This document shows, in pieces, positions 1-12,700 of a stretch of 64,000 nt of DNA (its first letter is position 1; the number at the start of each line of letters is the position of its first letter). The position numbers were made by a program, and so were the translations under genes. Under the pieces are notes generated by a model. The model searched no databases and was not told the DNA's origin. It was given only the letters and a program-made list of their open reading frames with translations. The stretch is from Strigamia acuminata (lineage: Eukaryota > Arthropoda > Chilopoda > Geophilomorpha > Linotaeniidae), in NCBI GenBank assembly GCA_949358305.1, contig OX442315.1, positions 434,001 to 498,000 of the forward strand, read 5' to 3'.

Positions 1-2499
1 GGTGCCGCAATTATCAACGAGGCTGCCCGCGCAGACCAAGCAAGAACAGTCGCGTTAGAGAAGAAGAAAAACGAATTGATGGAAGATTTAGCCAGAGAGC
101 ATCGCGAGAAATTAGCTGCCATGGAACAGAGCTTGGCACAAGAACACCAAGCTAAGCAAATGGCACTGGAGCGCGAGCTGGCTCGAGAATTGCTCGCGAA
201 GCAGAAAATAATCGAACGAGAAATGGCAAAGGACTGCCAGATCCGGCCACCAAGCAACGGGTTAAGCCAGCATTCGGAGCCAAACTCCGTACAGAGCTCC
301 CCGGAACGGTCTCACACAGCCAAGGAGCTGGTAGCCAAAGCAATAGAAGTAACTCGAGTAGCTTGCGCACACGGCATCGAGATCGACCAGGACAAGGATC
401 CCTACGCAGAGCTAAGCCGGGTAATCGACCTAGTAAATCAGAGGACTGAAAAACGATCGGCAGATAACACGGCCAGACGCGGAGAGAAACGACGTCGGGT
501 CGGAGCGGATCGACAACAGTCCGAGACCGGCGGCGAAGTAACGTCAGACAGTGAAAGTATCGACTCTCAAGCATCTCACGGCAGTATCCGAGTCAACGGA
601 CTAGATAGCATCTTGAACGAATCGGACGAAGTGAAAGGAGAACTGTACGAGGCGTTTATACAGGATAGGAGGAATAATCAGGGCGCACAATCATGGGCAA
701 TAAAAAACTCATTCGCGGTGAAAACTGGCCAAACCAGTAATAACAACCCAGGCGACCCTAACGCAGAACTAATCAGATGTATAAATCAGAAGAACCAGAT
801 ACGCAACGAAGCAGGTCGAAATAAACTGGCCATGCCGACACTCGAGGAGATTAACGCAGTTAAAAATCACCTCGAAAAGAAGCACGCCGCCGAAGCATAT
901 GCTGGGAGAGATTCCTACGTTTTTATCAAAAAAACGAACGAAGGCCTCACGGGGACCCGACTGGACGATCTGATACCGCCCGGAACAATGTTGAGCCAAA
1001 CCTCCGCTCCAAAGAAAGCGAACCCCGATAACTCAACCATAGCGCAAGACCTCGCGAATAACCCGAACACCGCGGGATCATCAGGACAAACGTCGTTCCA
1101 ACACAATCAGTTCGGACTGACGGGCAACGGTACGCATTACCCAAGCCTCCCTTCCGACAATCCACGATCATCACCGCTGCTTAGCGAGACTGACTCGCTA
1201 AGCAACCAACTACGGACGATGAAAGACGAACTCCTTCGGGCCATGGACCAAAAACTCCAACAAAGCCGTGGCCAAGAGATCGAAGAAGACGATCGAAGCG
1301 AAGGATTGTTGAAACGTTACTCCGCGGACCGATGGCTGTATTCTCGCAAGGATAACAACATCAAGTGGACGACCCTGAGACTAATTAAGTTCGACGGATC
1401 CTGGAACGCCGGCAACTTGTTTTTGGACGAAGTCGCCCTGACGATTAATCGTTTGGGAGCGGAACCCGACGAAATGGTTTCACGCGGGATACCAGAAATG
1501 CTGATAAATCGAGCCCGAAACTGGTACGCCGATGTCCAACCCCGAAACTGGGAAGACTTCGTCATAAAGTTCCACAACCAATATGGCGAGACGAGCCAGG
1601 AAATCCAGAAAAGAGTAAGCTCTATGAAGCAAGCTCCCGGGGAAACTCTGAGAGAGTACGTACAACGAGCCGACAGCCTGTTCCGTGAAATGGACAAACC
1701 ATTTGACCAACACGCTCAGAAAGCTCTCTTCGAACAAGGACTAAACGAAACCGCAACCAAAGTCCTACGAGAAATGAACGCTCCTAAAGGAGATAATTTC
1801 AAAGCCATCCTAGCTTTCGTCGAGAAGAAACACACCGAAGTAAATGCTCGGTATAACGAAAATCTGACAAAAGAAGAACGAGCTCTAGGAGTGGCTCGAC
1901 AGCAACGAATACAGGAGCGCAGCATAGACTCCACTAAGCTGCTCCAATCGCGAAATTATCTAAACGGAAGTATAGAGCCACTCCCCTCAAAGAAAAACCA
2001 ACAAGCTTCCAACCCGTTACCACCTCCAAATAAGGCTTATCGCACGCAAACTAACGCCGCCGAGGAGAAGTCGGAAGACGAAGTAAGCGAAGATTCTGAG
2101 CAATTCTCGGAAAGCGACGAGGCCGACGAAGGTATCAACGAGGTTGTACATGCAAACATGGGGAAGGAACTGGCACCCAGCTACCGACCTCAGATGAAGT
2201 CCAGAAAATCGGAACACCACAACCCGAAAACCGAGGCGATTTCTGAGAAGAAGGACTACCCCAAAAAACCTTTTGTGCGGGAGGGAAAGAAGAAAAGCCC
2301 TTGCAACTTCTGTAACGAAGACGGCCACTGGCGTCAGACCTGCCCAAAATGGGCAAAGAAAAAAGCCGACGACAAGGCCGCCGAGAGAGAAGAGCTAGTG
2401 AAATTGCTCGCTAAGGAGCAAGAAAAAGTCTTGAAGGAACTCACCGCCAAATTCGACAGTATGACAAAAAACTGGAACTCGCGGGCGGAACCAAAATAA
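1..2499 (+). CDS. Gag polyprotein of the gypsy-type element (5' partial)
   Basis: The frame is open from base 1, so the true start is to the left; 832 residues are visible. The N-terminal part is a charged heptad-like coiled coil (bases about 50-230) rich in Glu, Lys, Leu and Ala. A retrotransposon-gag-type helical region follows at about 1370-1740 (FDGSWNAGNLFLDEV, then NWYADV and ETLREYVQRADSLFREM). An acidic Ser/Glu tract lies at 2060-2140, and a single CCHC zinc knuckle (CX2CX4HX4C) at 2302-2343 near the C-terminus is the expected nucleocapsid RNA-binding motif. It ends in TAA 32 bp before the pol ATG, in a different frame, so pol is not a simple readthrough product. Its role is to form the intracellular particle that packages element RNA. 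Confidence 0.88.
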   Translation, partial: GAAIINEAARADQARTVALEKKKNELMEDLAREHREKLAAMEQSLAQEHQAKQMALERELARELLAKQKIIEREMAKDCQIRPPSNGLSQHSEPNSVQSSPERSHTAKELVAKAIEVTRVACAHGIEIDQDKDPYAELSRVIDLVNQRTEKRSADNTARRGEKRRRVGADRQQSETGGEVTSDSESIDSQASHGSIRVNGLDSILNESDEVKGELYEAFIQDRRNNQGAQSWAIKNSFAVKTGQTSNNNPGDPNAELIRCINQKNQIRNEAGRNKLAMPTLEEINAVKNHLEKKHAAEAYAGRDSYVFIKKTNEGLTGTRLDDLIPPGTMLSQTSAPKKANPDNSTIAQDLANNPNTAGSSGQTSFQHNQFGLTGNGTHYPSLPSDNPRSSPLLSETDSLSNQLRTMKDELLRAMDQKLQQSRGQEIEEDDRSEGLLKRYSADRWLYSRKDNNIKWTTLRLIKFDGSWNAGNLFLDEVALTINRLGAEPDEMVSRGIPEMLINRARNWYADVQPRNWEDFVIKFHNQYGETSQEIQKRVSSMKQAPGETLREYVQRADSLFREMDKPFDQHAQKALFEQGLNETATKVLREMNAPKGDNFKAILAFVEKKHTEVNARYNENLTKEERALGVARQQRIQERSIDSTKLLQSRNYLNGSIEPLPSKKNQQASNPLPPPNKAYRTQTNAAEEKSEDEVSEDSEQFSESDEADEGINEVVHANMGKELAPSYRPQMKSRKSEHHNPKTEAISEKKDYPKKPFVREGKKKSPCNFCNEDGHWRQTCPKWAKKKADDKAAEREELVKLLAKEQEKVLKELTAKFDSMTKNWNSRAEPK

Positions 2500-2531
2500 T
2501 TCCACATCCGCTCGCGATAACTTCGAAAACG

Positions 2532-5500
2532 ATGGACCTTACACTAGTGGAAAAACAAATTAAAGAAATGAAAAAATTGTTGGAATTTTTCGAGGAAGCT
2601 GCCAACGAGGAAGTCACAACTCCAACCAAAAAACGGAAATTCGAAATTAGAGACGAAGACGGTATAGCCAACGCTTTCATGACTTTGCCGCTTGACCAAG
2701 GGGCCAATCCTCTTAAAAAGCGAATACTTCGTTGCAACCTATCAACAGAAGCGAAGAGCGTACTGGCTAAAATACCAGTCTCTTTCGGCAAAAAGGTGTT
2801 AATGGGACTACTCGACTCGGGAGCGGATCAGTCGTTTATCTCCACCGACTTATTCGAATCACTCGAAGAAAAAATACAGAAGAAATTACGGGGAATGAAC
2901 GAGAATATTCGAGTCCTTACGGCAGCGGGAGAAGTTAGAGCAGTGGGGACGTTATCAACCGACTTTGTATGGGAAGGAGGCACGATTAAGCATTTCTTCA
3001 TCGTGTTACCAACCCGAGACACAATCCTGCTGATAGGAATGGATTTGATGGAACGGATGAACATCCAGCCCAACCCCGTCACACGTTCGTGGAATTACAT
3101 CGACAACCACGAGGACCCACGACTACCCATAATACCTCCGGAACTCCTAGACAAAGCTAAGGACGACGAGGAATGGGGAGGAGGCGAAATTAAGAAGTTC
3201 ATCCAAGACTATAATTTTAAGTCGTTTAATACTATCCTCCAAGAGGAGAATTTAATACATAATCTGGCCATGGACGCCAATCTTGGAGAAGAACAAACGA
3301 AACTCCTCGAGGAAATGCTCAAGAAGCACTCGAAGAACTTAAATAAAGATCCAGGGAAGACTAGTTACGTAATGCACGAGATCGAATTGGTTACGGGAAA
3401 ACCGGTGCGAGTACCTTTTAAAACTATGAATCCCCAAAAGAGACATATCGTAAGGACGATGTGCAACGAGTTGCTCGAAAAAGGGATCGTGTCGCACGCC
3501 ATCGGAGAATATGGAATGAGGATTGTCCTCGTCATGCGACCAGGCTCCGAACCGCGCCTCTGCATCGATTATAGACCTTTAAACGCCATAACCGTCATCG
3601 ACCCCATCCAAATGCCGTCAATAGAAGCGATTCTACGGGAGCTCGCCCCATTTAACTGGGTCACGACCATGGACTTGTCCAAGGGTTACTGGCAGGTTGA
3701 ATTGCGGGAAGAGGATAAAGAGAAAACAGCTTTTTGGGCACCACAGGGTCGACTGATGTTTAATGTAATGCCCTTCGGGTTAGTAAACGCACCCGCCACC
3801 TTTCAAAAACTAATAGAAAAAGTTCTCGGCGATGCCTTACACAAATACGCATGGGCTTACCTCGATGATATAGTCATAGTCTCCCAAACTTTTGAAGACC
3901 ACCTGATACACGTGAATGACGTCATGGAGCGACTCACAAAAGCCGGTCTAAACATTCATCCAGGGAAAAGTAAATTTTGCCGCAAAGAATTGGCATTCCT
4001 GGGTTACACAGTCGGAACAGGTGGCCTATCCATCGACCCGAAAAAGACCCAGGCCATTAGCCAGTTCCCCGCCCCGGAAGATGTAAAAGGAGTCCAACGT
4101 TTCATGGGCATGGTGAATTTCTTCAATCGATTGCTCCCAAATTTGGCAGACGTCGCGGCGCCCATCACAGATCTGTTACGCAACGATAAAGATTTCGAGT
4201 GGACTGACCACTGCGAAACATCGTTTAACAAGATAAAACAAATGCTGATCGATGTAAAACGGATTCCTCTGCCGGACCTTAATCGAGAATTCACTCTCCA
4301 CACCGACGCCAGTCGAATTGGCCTAGGTGCTGCGTTGCTTCAAAAGCATGACATCGACGGAGTAGTATTAGAGGTCCCGACGATGTTCATCAGCCGGAAA
4401 TTACAAGCAGCCGAAAAGAATTATAATGCGACAGAGTTAGAATGTCTAGCGGTCGTCTGGGCAATCCGAAAATTCAGACCATACCTGGAATTTACCAAGT
4501 TCAACGTACAAACCGACCACGAAGCACTAAAATGGTTAATGGCGTTGAAGGAACCGTCCGGAAGAATGGCTCGCTGGCAGCTAGAATTAATGGCTTGTGA
4601 CTTAATCATTGAATACCGACCCGGAAAATTCAACGTCGTGGCAGACGCCCTCTCACGAGCCCCAGCTTCAGACCCCGAAGACGAGACCGACTGCGGAGAG
4701 GACGACTCACGCCTCTTCTACTGTCCGAACCCCGTCCGAAAATGGGAATTTAAAAAGCTAAACGAATTACCCAAGGAGAAACTCGAGTCAGGAGACCAAA
4801 ATTATTACAATTATTGGCTCCGAGCATACCAGTCTGTCAAGGACGCTCACCCAAATTACGAGCTAACGATAGAACCTCGAATCTCCGACAAGTACGTTCG
4901 AGCATTCGTCGCCCACGTAAGCAAGGGGACGAATAGTAAGCCGCCCACCAGGGACGAATTAATAGCCGCCCAGATGACAGACGACTTCTGTAAAACTTAT
5001 CGAAACTTCATCACAGATAAAAAATTTCCCGACGAGAATTTCGACGAAATCCAACGCGAAGAATTCGAAAGAGAAGCCTCCACGTACTTAATCGAGGATG
5101 GACTTCTACTAAAACACCACCCGAATTTCCGCGATGATCTGACGGAGACGGGAACTTTGATGAAAGTCGTTATACCCAGGAGTCTGCTGACAAGGTTTCT
5201 GTGGATGGTCCACGGACACCCGCTCGCCGGACATTCTGGAGTGGCCAGAACGATCTACCGAGCAAATCAACTTTATTTCTGGCCAAAAATGACCCGAGAT
5301 ATTGTTCGTTTTATTCATCACTGCCCCAGATGCCAAGCGTGCAAGCCGAGGACGCCCAAGAACTACGAGAGAATCTCACTTGGCCCTTTCGCACCCTTCG
5401 ATTGCTGGAGCGTGGATTTAATGGGCCCAAAACCCACGTCATCCAATAAAAACAAATATATATTAGTAATCATGGATGTCGCGACTGGATGGCCCGAACT

Positions 5501-6545
5501 CTTTCCAATGGAGAGACCAACTAAGCAAAAAATCATTCGATGTTTGTACGAAGTGGCGCTTCATTTTGGATTCCCTCGAAAATTAATCTCCGATAATGGA
5601 CCACAATTCGCGTCAAATTTGTATAAAGACTTCTGTAAAAAATTCGACATCGAGACATCATATACATCAACCTATAATCCACGGGCCAATCCCGTCGAAA
5701 GGTTAAATCGCGATATAAAATATGCACTAGCAATTTTCACCGATGTTCACTCCAGCTGGGACGAATATCTTCGTGAAATTGCCTTCAGCATCCGCACAAC
5801 GATCTCAAGGAACCGCAAATTTTCTCCCGCGTTTCTAAACTTCGCTCGGGAACTCAGAGTACCCTGGGACCCACGAATACCGGAGGAAATACTGGAAATT
5901 GATCCTGAGAAGCCTCATATTTATGTCGACAGACTGGAGCAAATAATTTCGGCCACTTATCAGCACATGATGTCACACATATTCGACATGAGAGATCGTA
6001 TTAGCATTGCTGGAAAGGATCGGCCCTTCTGCAATTTTAAAGTCAATGACCTCGTCTGGAAAGACACACATATTCAGTCCAGCGCCGATAAGGGGGTCCA
6101 CGCAGGCTTAGCAGACAAACGCGACGGCCCGTACGTCATACTCGAAGCCCACGGCGGAAACGCTTTCAAGCTAAAAAGATTGGCAGACAACGTTAATTTT
6201 AGATCGATCCACGCCCGAGAATTAACTCCATACTTACCTGAGTTTCCTCAAGAGGCTTGGACGGAATATCAGACGAAACCAGCGCAAAATCCAATTATTC
6301 GCGACATGTTTTTAGATGAACAAACTGGCCCAACCAATTTAGTTCAAGATGAGTTACACGAAGCGGCCGACGCCCCGGATGAGATTTCGGAGAGGGAGGA
6401 AATAGTCGAAGAATCTCCTAAAAAAGGAAAGCAATCAAACAAAAATAAGACTACAAGAATCCTCAAACCTGATAAAATATACGGTATGCGTCGACACAAG
6501 CCAAACCCGTTCATAAAAGACGGGAAACTCGTTGGAAAACAATAA
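2532..6545 (+). CDS. Pol polyprotein of the gypsy-type element (protease-RT-RNase H-integrase)
   Basis: An intact 1,337-residue ORF. In order: an aspartic protease with LLDSGADQS near residue 95; reverse transcriptase with CIDYRPLN near 343, MPFGLVNAPATFQ, and the catalytic YLDD near 443; RNase H with HTDASRIGLGAALLQ near 590; an integrase HHCC zinc finger around 890-935 (HPLAGHSG to CPRCQAC); and the DDE core with SVDLMGP near 961, ISDNGPQF near 1019 and NPVERLNRD near 1055. RNase H before integrase is the Ty3/gypsy order. No chromodomain is visible; the C-terminus is Lys/Glu-rich. It starts with its own ATG 32 bp after the gag stop and in another frame, so either re-initiation or frameshifting would be needed from a shared RNA. 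Confidence 0.93.
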   Translation: MDLTLVEKQIKEMKKLLEFFEEAANEEVTTPTKKRKFEIRDEDGIANAFMTLPLDQGANPLKKRILRCNLSTEAKSVLAKIPVSFGKKVLMGLLDSGADQSFISTDLFESLEEKIQKKLRGMNENIRVLTAAGEVRAVGTLSTDFVWEGGTIKHFFIVLPTRDTILLIGMDLMERMNIQPNPVTRSWNYIDNHEDPRLPIIPPELLDKAKDDEEWGGGEIKKFIQDYNFKSFNTILQEENLIHNLAMDANLGEEQTKLLEEMLKKHSKNLNKDPGKTSYVMHEIELVTGKPVRVPFKTMNPQKRHIVRTMCNELLEKGIVSHAIGEYGMRIVLVMRPGSEPRLCIDYRPLNAITVIDPIQMPSIEAILRELAPFNWVTTMDLSKGYWQVELREEDKEKTAFWAPQGRLMFNVMPFGLVNAPATFQKLIEKVLGDALHKYAWAYLDDIVIVSQTFEDHLIHVNDVMERLTKAGLNIHPGKSKFCRKELAFLGYTVGTGGLSIDPKKTQAISQFPAPEDVKGVQRFMGMVNFFNRLLPNLADVAAPITDLLRNDKDFEWTDHCETSFNKIKQMLIDVKRIPLPDLNREFTLHTDASRIGLGAALLQKHDIDGVVLEVPTMFISRKLQAAEKNYNATELECLAVVWAIRKFRPYLEFTKFNVQTDHEALKWLMALKEPSGRMARWQLELMACDLIIEYRPGKFNVVADALSRAPASDPEDETDCGEDDSRLFYCPNPVRKWEFKKLNELPKEKLESGDQNYYNYWLRAYQSVKDAHPNYELTIEPRISDKYVRAFVAHVSKGTNSKPPTRDELIAAQMTDDFCKTYRNFITDKKFPDENFDEIQREEFEREASTYLIEDGLLLKHHPNFRDDLTETGTLMKVVIPRSLLTRFLWMVHGHPLAGHSGVARTIYRANQLYFWPKMTRDIVRFIHHCPRCQACKPRTPKNYERISLGPFAPFDCWSVDLMGPKPTSSNKNKYILVIMDVATGWPELFPMERPTKQKIIRCLYEVALHFGFPRKLISDNGPQFASNLYKDFCKKFDIETSYTSTYNPRANPVERLNRDIKYALAIFTDVHSSWDEYLREIAFSIRTTISRNRKFSPAFLNFARELRVPWDPRIPEEILEIDPEKPHIYVDRLEQIISATYQHMMSHIFDMRDRISIAGKDRPFCNFKVNDLVWKDTHIQSSADKGVHAGLADKRDGPYVILEAHGGNAFKLKRLADNVNFRSIHARELTPYLPEFPQEAWTEYQTKPAQNPIIRDMFLDEQTGPTNLVQDELHEAADAPDEISEREEIVEESPKKGKQSNKNKTTRILKPDKIYGMRRHKPNPFIKDGKLVGKQ

Positions 6546-6587
6546 ACAACTCCGGCCATTGTCTCAAACAATCGATAAAAACAACCA

Positions 6588-6612
6588 CAGGGGGGACACC
6601 TGTTACGTCCCA
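6588..6612 (+). promoter_or_regulatory. Polypurine tract and TGTTACGTCC motif after pol
   Basis: A G-rich purine run (6591-6598) is followed by TGTTACGTCCCAC. This arrangement, 45-55 bp after the pol stop, looks like the polypurine tract and first bases of a gypsy 3' LTR. No matching LTR end was found downstream, and a second, better bounded LTR occurs at 17084. It may be an internal second polypurine tract or a relic. Confidence 0.4.
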
Positions 6613-6763
6613 CAATGCGTCTTAATTGGCCAAACCAATCAAAGACGACATGAGACTAATAGTTAACCTCTAACCCGACCCACACTTATCACTGTCATCT
6701 CCGACGAAGCGACGATCACCTCGAGGCAGCCGTAAATCAAAGTATCAAATTAATTTCCGAAAA

Positions 6764-9700
6764 ATGAGAAATGATTGGAAGAAAGAAATTGAACGGGCCG
6801 TAAACAACGCTTCCGAAGATGACGATGAAGATCAAGTGGATTTGTTACAAATCATTGTAAACAACGAAGAGGGAAATTGGGACGAACCCAATGAACCCGA
6901 TGTCCAACCCGACGTAAGTAAAAAAATAGAAAAAATTCAATTATCGATAATCAAAAATACGAAATAAGTTCGTGGACTGACCACAAACGAAGAAATAATT
7001 TAACTTTAAGTGACAAATTGTCAAAATTAATCAAATACCGAAAGAAAAATTAACTTCAAGACACGTGGTCGAAAAGCACATGGCCGACCATGACGCCATC
7101 TTGTGTTAGACGAAAGAATCTCTACAAAAATATGACAAATTAATCAACGATCCTAATATATTTATTAATATTCTAATATTTAGGACGGATATCGCACTAC
7201 GTGGGGGCAAATCGACCCGAAAAGAGTTTCCGCAGGCAGCTTATGGCGCGAAGTAATCCCCATACTGTTCCGACAAGCGCTCGAAGAAGCGGTCGACTTT
7301 GAACCATGGAAAATTCGCCTTTTATTGTCCCGTGCGATCAGCCGCTACTGGTCCAGCCAGCAAACGTTGATCCACTACATGCCGCGCCAATATCAAGCAG
7401 CATTACGGGCAGTTATCTCGAGAAATATGGACCCGCCAGCGCCAATCCCGAATCCACTAATCCGAGCCGCCTTTCCTGACGACCAGCGAGGATGGGACGT
7501 TTACGAACAATGGCGCGACGCTGAAACAGATGAAGAAAAACACCAGATTCATATGGCGTATTACGAGGAAGTGAGGCGGACCGCTCATGACGAAGTTTTC
7601 GAGTATCTGCAACCGGACGGTTACTCAACCGAGGAAATTAAGATTTGGCTCCAACAAATCCGAGACGATCGACCCGACCGCCCAGATTGGAGGCCCAGAC
7701 ACGGTTTTATTTCCTCACAGCGAGCAATGCACCAATTGCATTTTTTAGGTTTCTTTGGTCGCAAACGCCAGAAGGCCGAGAAGCGTCTCTCCAACGAGCA
7801 CGACGAAGGAGGCTGCTCAGCGAAGAAACAATGCCTGGACAAGCCAAGCACTTCCAGCAGCACACAGAGTAAGAAACTCGTGACAAAGAAACGCCTGGCC
7901 AAACCAAGCGCTTTCTCTCGCTTAGGAAGAACGGAGGCCCCACAAACATCGCGATTTCAATCCAGGGACGCCCCGTCAACCAGCCGAAGAAGAGAAAATG
8001 TGCGCGAACGCCCCGACCGTCGAGAGGATCAACGCAGACGCGATAGGAACCAAGAAAATTGGGACGATTATCGAAGGAGCTACTTCCGACGGCGAGAGGA
8101 GAACAAAGAAGCATGGGACAGACATCGAGAGGAGTTCCTACGCGAACGTGATGAGAAAGCCCGACGTGAACGAGAGAACCTCCGGTTACAGGACAAACGA
8201 AGAAGGAGAGGATCGGAGAGTCGCGCACGTTCATGGAAAGCGTATCGCGAAGAGGAATTACGACAGCGAGATAGGAGACGCTGTGAAGACATCAAATCGA
8301 TTCGGGACAGTCCCGAACCGATGAAGATTGACGACGAAGTGATTATCGACGAGGTCCCCGAGCAGAAGAAGATGTATACTCAGGCGGATCTCCTCGCGGT
8401 GGTTATGAAATACCAACAAATGCAGCCGAAACCAATCTACCGCCCGACTCCCTCGACCGCCTCGAGTCTAGAGACGGCACCAAGTGCTTTCATCAAGCCA
8501 GAACTCTCGCAGACGGGAAGCGTAACATCCAGCGTCAGCCTCCCGAGCGCTTTTCGCAAGAAAGTAATAATCGGCGCACCGACACTGAGTTCTGAAGAAC
8601 AACTCAAACATCGAGAAGCTCGCTTTGGACCAGCCAAAATCGAACCTCTCCCAACTATCCCCGAAGCTTCAACTTCAACGAGAACTCCAATAGTTTGGGA
8701 CAAGCCCGAACCGGAAAAATCGAGACGGCTAGTCAGATCTGTGCCTCAGCCAACGACGTCCACGGAACCAAATTCGACGTTGCCAGCTCCAGCAGTCGTC
8801 CAAGCCTCGACTCCAATCAACCCTTCGGAAGTGACGCTGCAACAATTCTTGGACGTAACTAAAGCGATTTCCTGGCCAAAACATCGGTTAGAAAGGAGTT
8901 GACGAGTGTCTAAACAGGTGCGCGACACCGACATGCGTGCGCCATGTTTAATATCACATAAAAGTGTACACGCTTCGAGGCTAACAACTGCACTCGGAAA
9001 AATAGGATAAATCATTGTTGGATTTCAATGATTTGTCCTTTACATTATAAAATAAAAGCAATGACATTCATAATCGATAACTAAGCAATAATAACAATAC
9101 AGGACTCGCTCTTTTGAGCAGACGATGTTATCAGCGCATGCTGCTAAATGGAAACGTTCAACCGCGGTACAGAACCAGCATTAATAAAAATCGAGATCGA
9201 TTGAACGCGACATCGAGACATTAAATAGCAGCACATTCATTACACATATCCGGAAAGTGTGTAATGTAAATATTCACAAACTATACAATATGGCGACAAA
9301 CAACCAAACACACAATATTTCCACCACAACTCAATATATCCCCCTTTGTTTGGTTATTTGCGCCTTACAAATAAATGCTCACACAAGGTGTTAAGTCTGG
9401 GCTTGGGTAACCATTTGGTCATCACATCGGCGACATTCAGGGCCCCTGGAATATGCTTAATAGCAAACGTTCCGCGCTCAAACCAGTCCCTGAGGAAATG
9501 AAGCTTTACGTCGATATGTTTATTCGCCCTATTCTCTATTCGGTTTTTGGCGTATTGTATCGCGGGCATACTGTCCGCGTACACGCATGGGGTGTTCCGA
9601 TTGATGCTGAACATGATGTCGGCATCGTAAAGCCTCTCTAGCCATATAATCTCCTTTACGCCATCGACCACGGCCAGAAATTCACTCTCCATGATCGATA

Positions 9701-12700
9701 ACGCAGTCATTGACTGCTTATGGCAGTTCCACATGATCGGAACGCCACCCAAATAGACTATGTGACCCCCGAAGCTTCTCCTTTTGTCTGCATCGAGGGC
9801 AAACGACGCGTCGGTATACACAGTTAGATTATCATTTCGGCAATTGGAAAGATTAATCATATAATCCGACGTATTTGCCAGATATCGCAAAATTTGCAAT
9901 AACATACTAATGTGACGCGTCGAATGTTTCTCATTGTATTGTGAGAGGACAATGACCGAGAACAGGATGTCTGGCCTTGTCCTGCTCGCCAAGAACAAGA
10001 GACTTCCCACTAAGTTGCGATAGGGGAAAGTGGAATCAACCCGCTCCTTTTCCGTCACGCCCTGAATAATCGTTCCTGGCGTCCCAGGTACTCTAATCCG
10101 AAGGCATGAGTCGACCCCATACAACTTACAAAGTTTTTCTATGTATGCCCTTTGATGGATCCTAATTTGGCCCCCAGACCTATCAAAGGCTATGCCTAAC
10201 AAGAGGGTCACGGGACCCAAATCAACCGTGTCAAAGGATTCCCTAATCCATCGAACAACGCATTCCTCGACGTAGTCATCCTTGGAGAAGAGAACTATGT
10301 CGTCCACGTAAAAGATAAGAATTGCGTCGTTGTCTAACGCATAAACACAGTTAAGACCCAACAAGGGCACAAATCCCAGTTGGAGTAGACGGTCGTGGAG
10401 GGCTTGGTACCACATCCGTCCACTCTGATGTAGTCCATATAATGACTTCAACAGCATCCAACACTTATGTTGGTTTTCGGCTGTTCTGTAGCCCTTGGGA
10501 ATCTCCATGAATTGGACCTTATCAAGGTCCCCGTACAAGTACGCGGCCTTGATGTCAAGGTGGACATCTCTCCAACCTTTCAGTATCACCAAGGTACAGA
10601 AAAACACTATAACGAGGACGAAATTGACTACGGGGGAAAATACCTCCGTAAAGTCAATGCCCGGCCTCTGCTTGAAGCCTTGTGCTACCAAGCGAGCCCG
10701 GTAGCGCGCGACTGCACCCGACTGGTCCCTTTTCATTTTATAAATCCATTTTGATCCCAAAAGCAACTCTCCTTCGGGCTTATCAATTTCTTTATAGACA
10801 GTTCGATCGTCGAAGATATCTGTCTCTTCTTTCATCGCCTTTTCCCAGTCCCGTTTGTTGGTGTGCCTCATTGCCTCCTCGTAGGTATCAGGCTCTACGG
10901 CACAGAAACCGGCAAAAGGGAGTTCGGGTTCTTCACCCTCTAAGGTTTTGAAGTCAAAAAGATCTGGGTCGTAGTGGTAACCCTCTGCGTCGCACCATCG
11001 CGCAACGTCAGTCCGACTTCTAAGTTTGTCTTCATTGGGCGAGAAATAAACCACATCAATTTTCCCAGCCGTTGCCCCGGCTTTCCGGACAGACTGGACC
11101 CGTCTCCACTTAGTCATATCCAGCGGCAGCGACAAAGGATCTTTGACCTTCTTTCCCTTTTTGCCCGAACCACGACGAGCTTGTATCGTAGGAGGAAGAT
11201 CAACCTCCTCATCGTCGTCAGGATAAACATTGAAGTAATTCTCGCCATCGCCGTTATCCCCCTTCGCCCCACCAATTTCTTCAACTGGATTATCCCCAGC
11301 ACCAGCATCCCCAACCAAGTCACCTTCAACAGTTTCTATCGCAGGCTGTTGTATCGCTTGTTTTACAAGCGGCCTCAATTCAGGTCTGAAAACAGGCTTT
11401 GGGGTTGTGGGTAAAGGAGGCTTCTCCTTCGGAACCGGGGGTTCAACAGGGGGCGGAATAGGAGGTGGTAGTGCCTCTTGCACTTCCTCAACAATTTCAG
11501 GGATAGGGGCAACGGAATCATCATCATCTCCCTCGGTGTCCGAGGAAGAATCCCCAAAATGTTTGAATTGGCCACCCTGCGGTTGCTTGATGGGCTGTTG
11601 TAGCCGTTTGCCAATCTCATACCAATATGAGTCTTCGAAAATTCGGACATGTTTGGACGCAAAAACTTGATTCCGTACAGGATCCCAAACCCTGTAGCCC
11701 CTAGTTGATATTGCGTATCCAATGAGTGCTCCCGCCCAAGCCCTTCCTTCCAGTTTGCCCTTTCTGACCTGGGACGGGATATGTACAAATGTCTTCGACC
11801 CAATACACCTGATGTGTCGCAAAGACAATTTCTTGCCGAAAAACACGGTATAGGGCACTTTTCCTCCAAGCCCTTCATGGGGGAATCGGTTCTTTAAGTA
11901 AACTATGGTCGTCGCTAATTCAGCCCAAAGGGGATAGGGGAAATCATTTTCCAACATTAAAGCTCTGACGCCACCGACAATGGTACGGTTTGCACGTTCT
12001 GCAACAGAATTCATTTCCGGGCTATATGTATTCGTACGAATACATTTCAAACCAATTTTGGATGCATAATCATCCCAATTCCGCGAAATAAATTCTCCTC
12101 CATTATCAGTTTTAATGCATTTCACTTTCCGTGATGTCGTTCTTTCGACTTCCGTCAACCAACGTTTAAAATGGCCCAAAACTTCCCCTTTGGTCTTCAT
12201 CGTTATGATCCACATATAACGTGAATAATCATCAACCAATATAAAGTAAAAATTAGCCCCACCCAAGGAAGTAGCTTGTGATGCCCCCCAAACATCCATG
12301 TGCACTAAATCTAATACTCCCTTAGTGGAAATGGTAATTATCGGGGGAAAACTCGCCCTAGTGCTCTTAGCACGGGCACATGCGTCACAAGTGGATAATT
12401 CTTTGTTAGACAAATTGATCCCAAAAACGTCCTCGGATTCGGTTAATTTAATAATGCCTTTAGCATTATGGTGGCCCATTCTGGAATGCCACGTGTCCAT
12501 ACTCTGGGATATTTCTTTCTTTCTCATTTTGATCCCAGTATCCCCGCTTTTGTTAACTTTCGCAGTCGCATTAGCTTCGGGAACAATAGCAGGAGGTGTC
12601 TGAACCTCATTCACTGTTTTCTGTAAATTAATCGCCGCAGGCGCATTCGCTTTGGTTGGCTCGCTTACTTGCGTACTCAAATTAGATGCGGATTTTCCCA

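Noticed and set aside
7707-8234. 175-codon minus frame opposite the gypsy third ORF
   Set aside because: Shadow of a codon-biased plus-strand ORF; no motif, and the plus frame is longer, spliced and in phase across the insertion.
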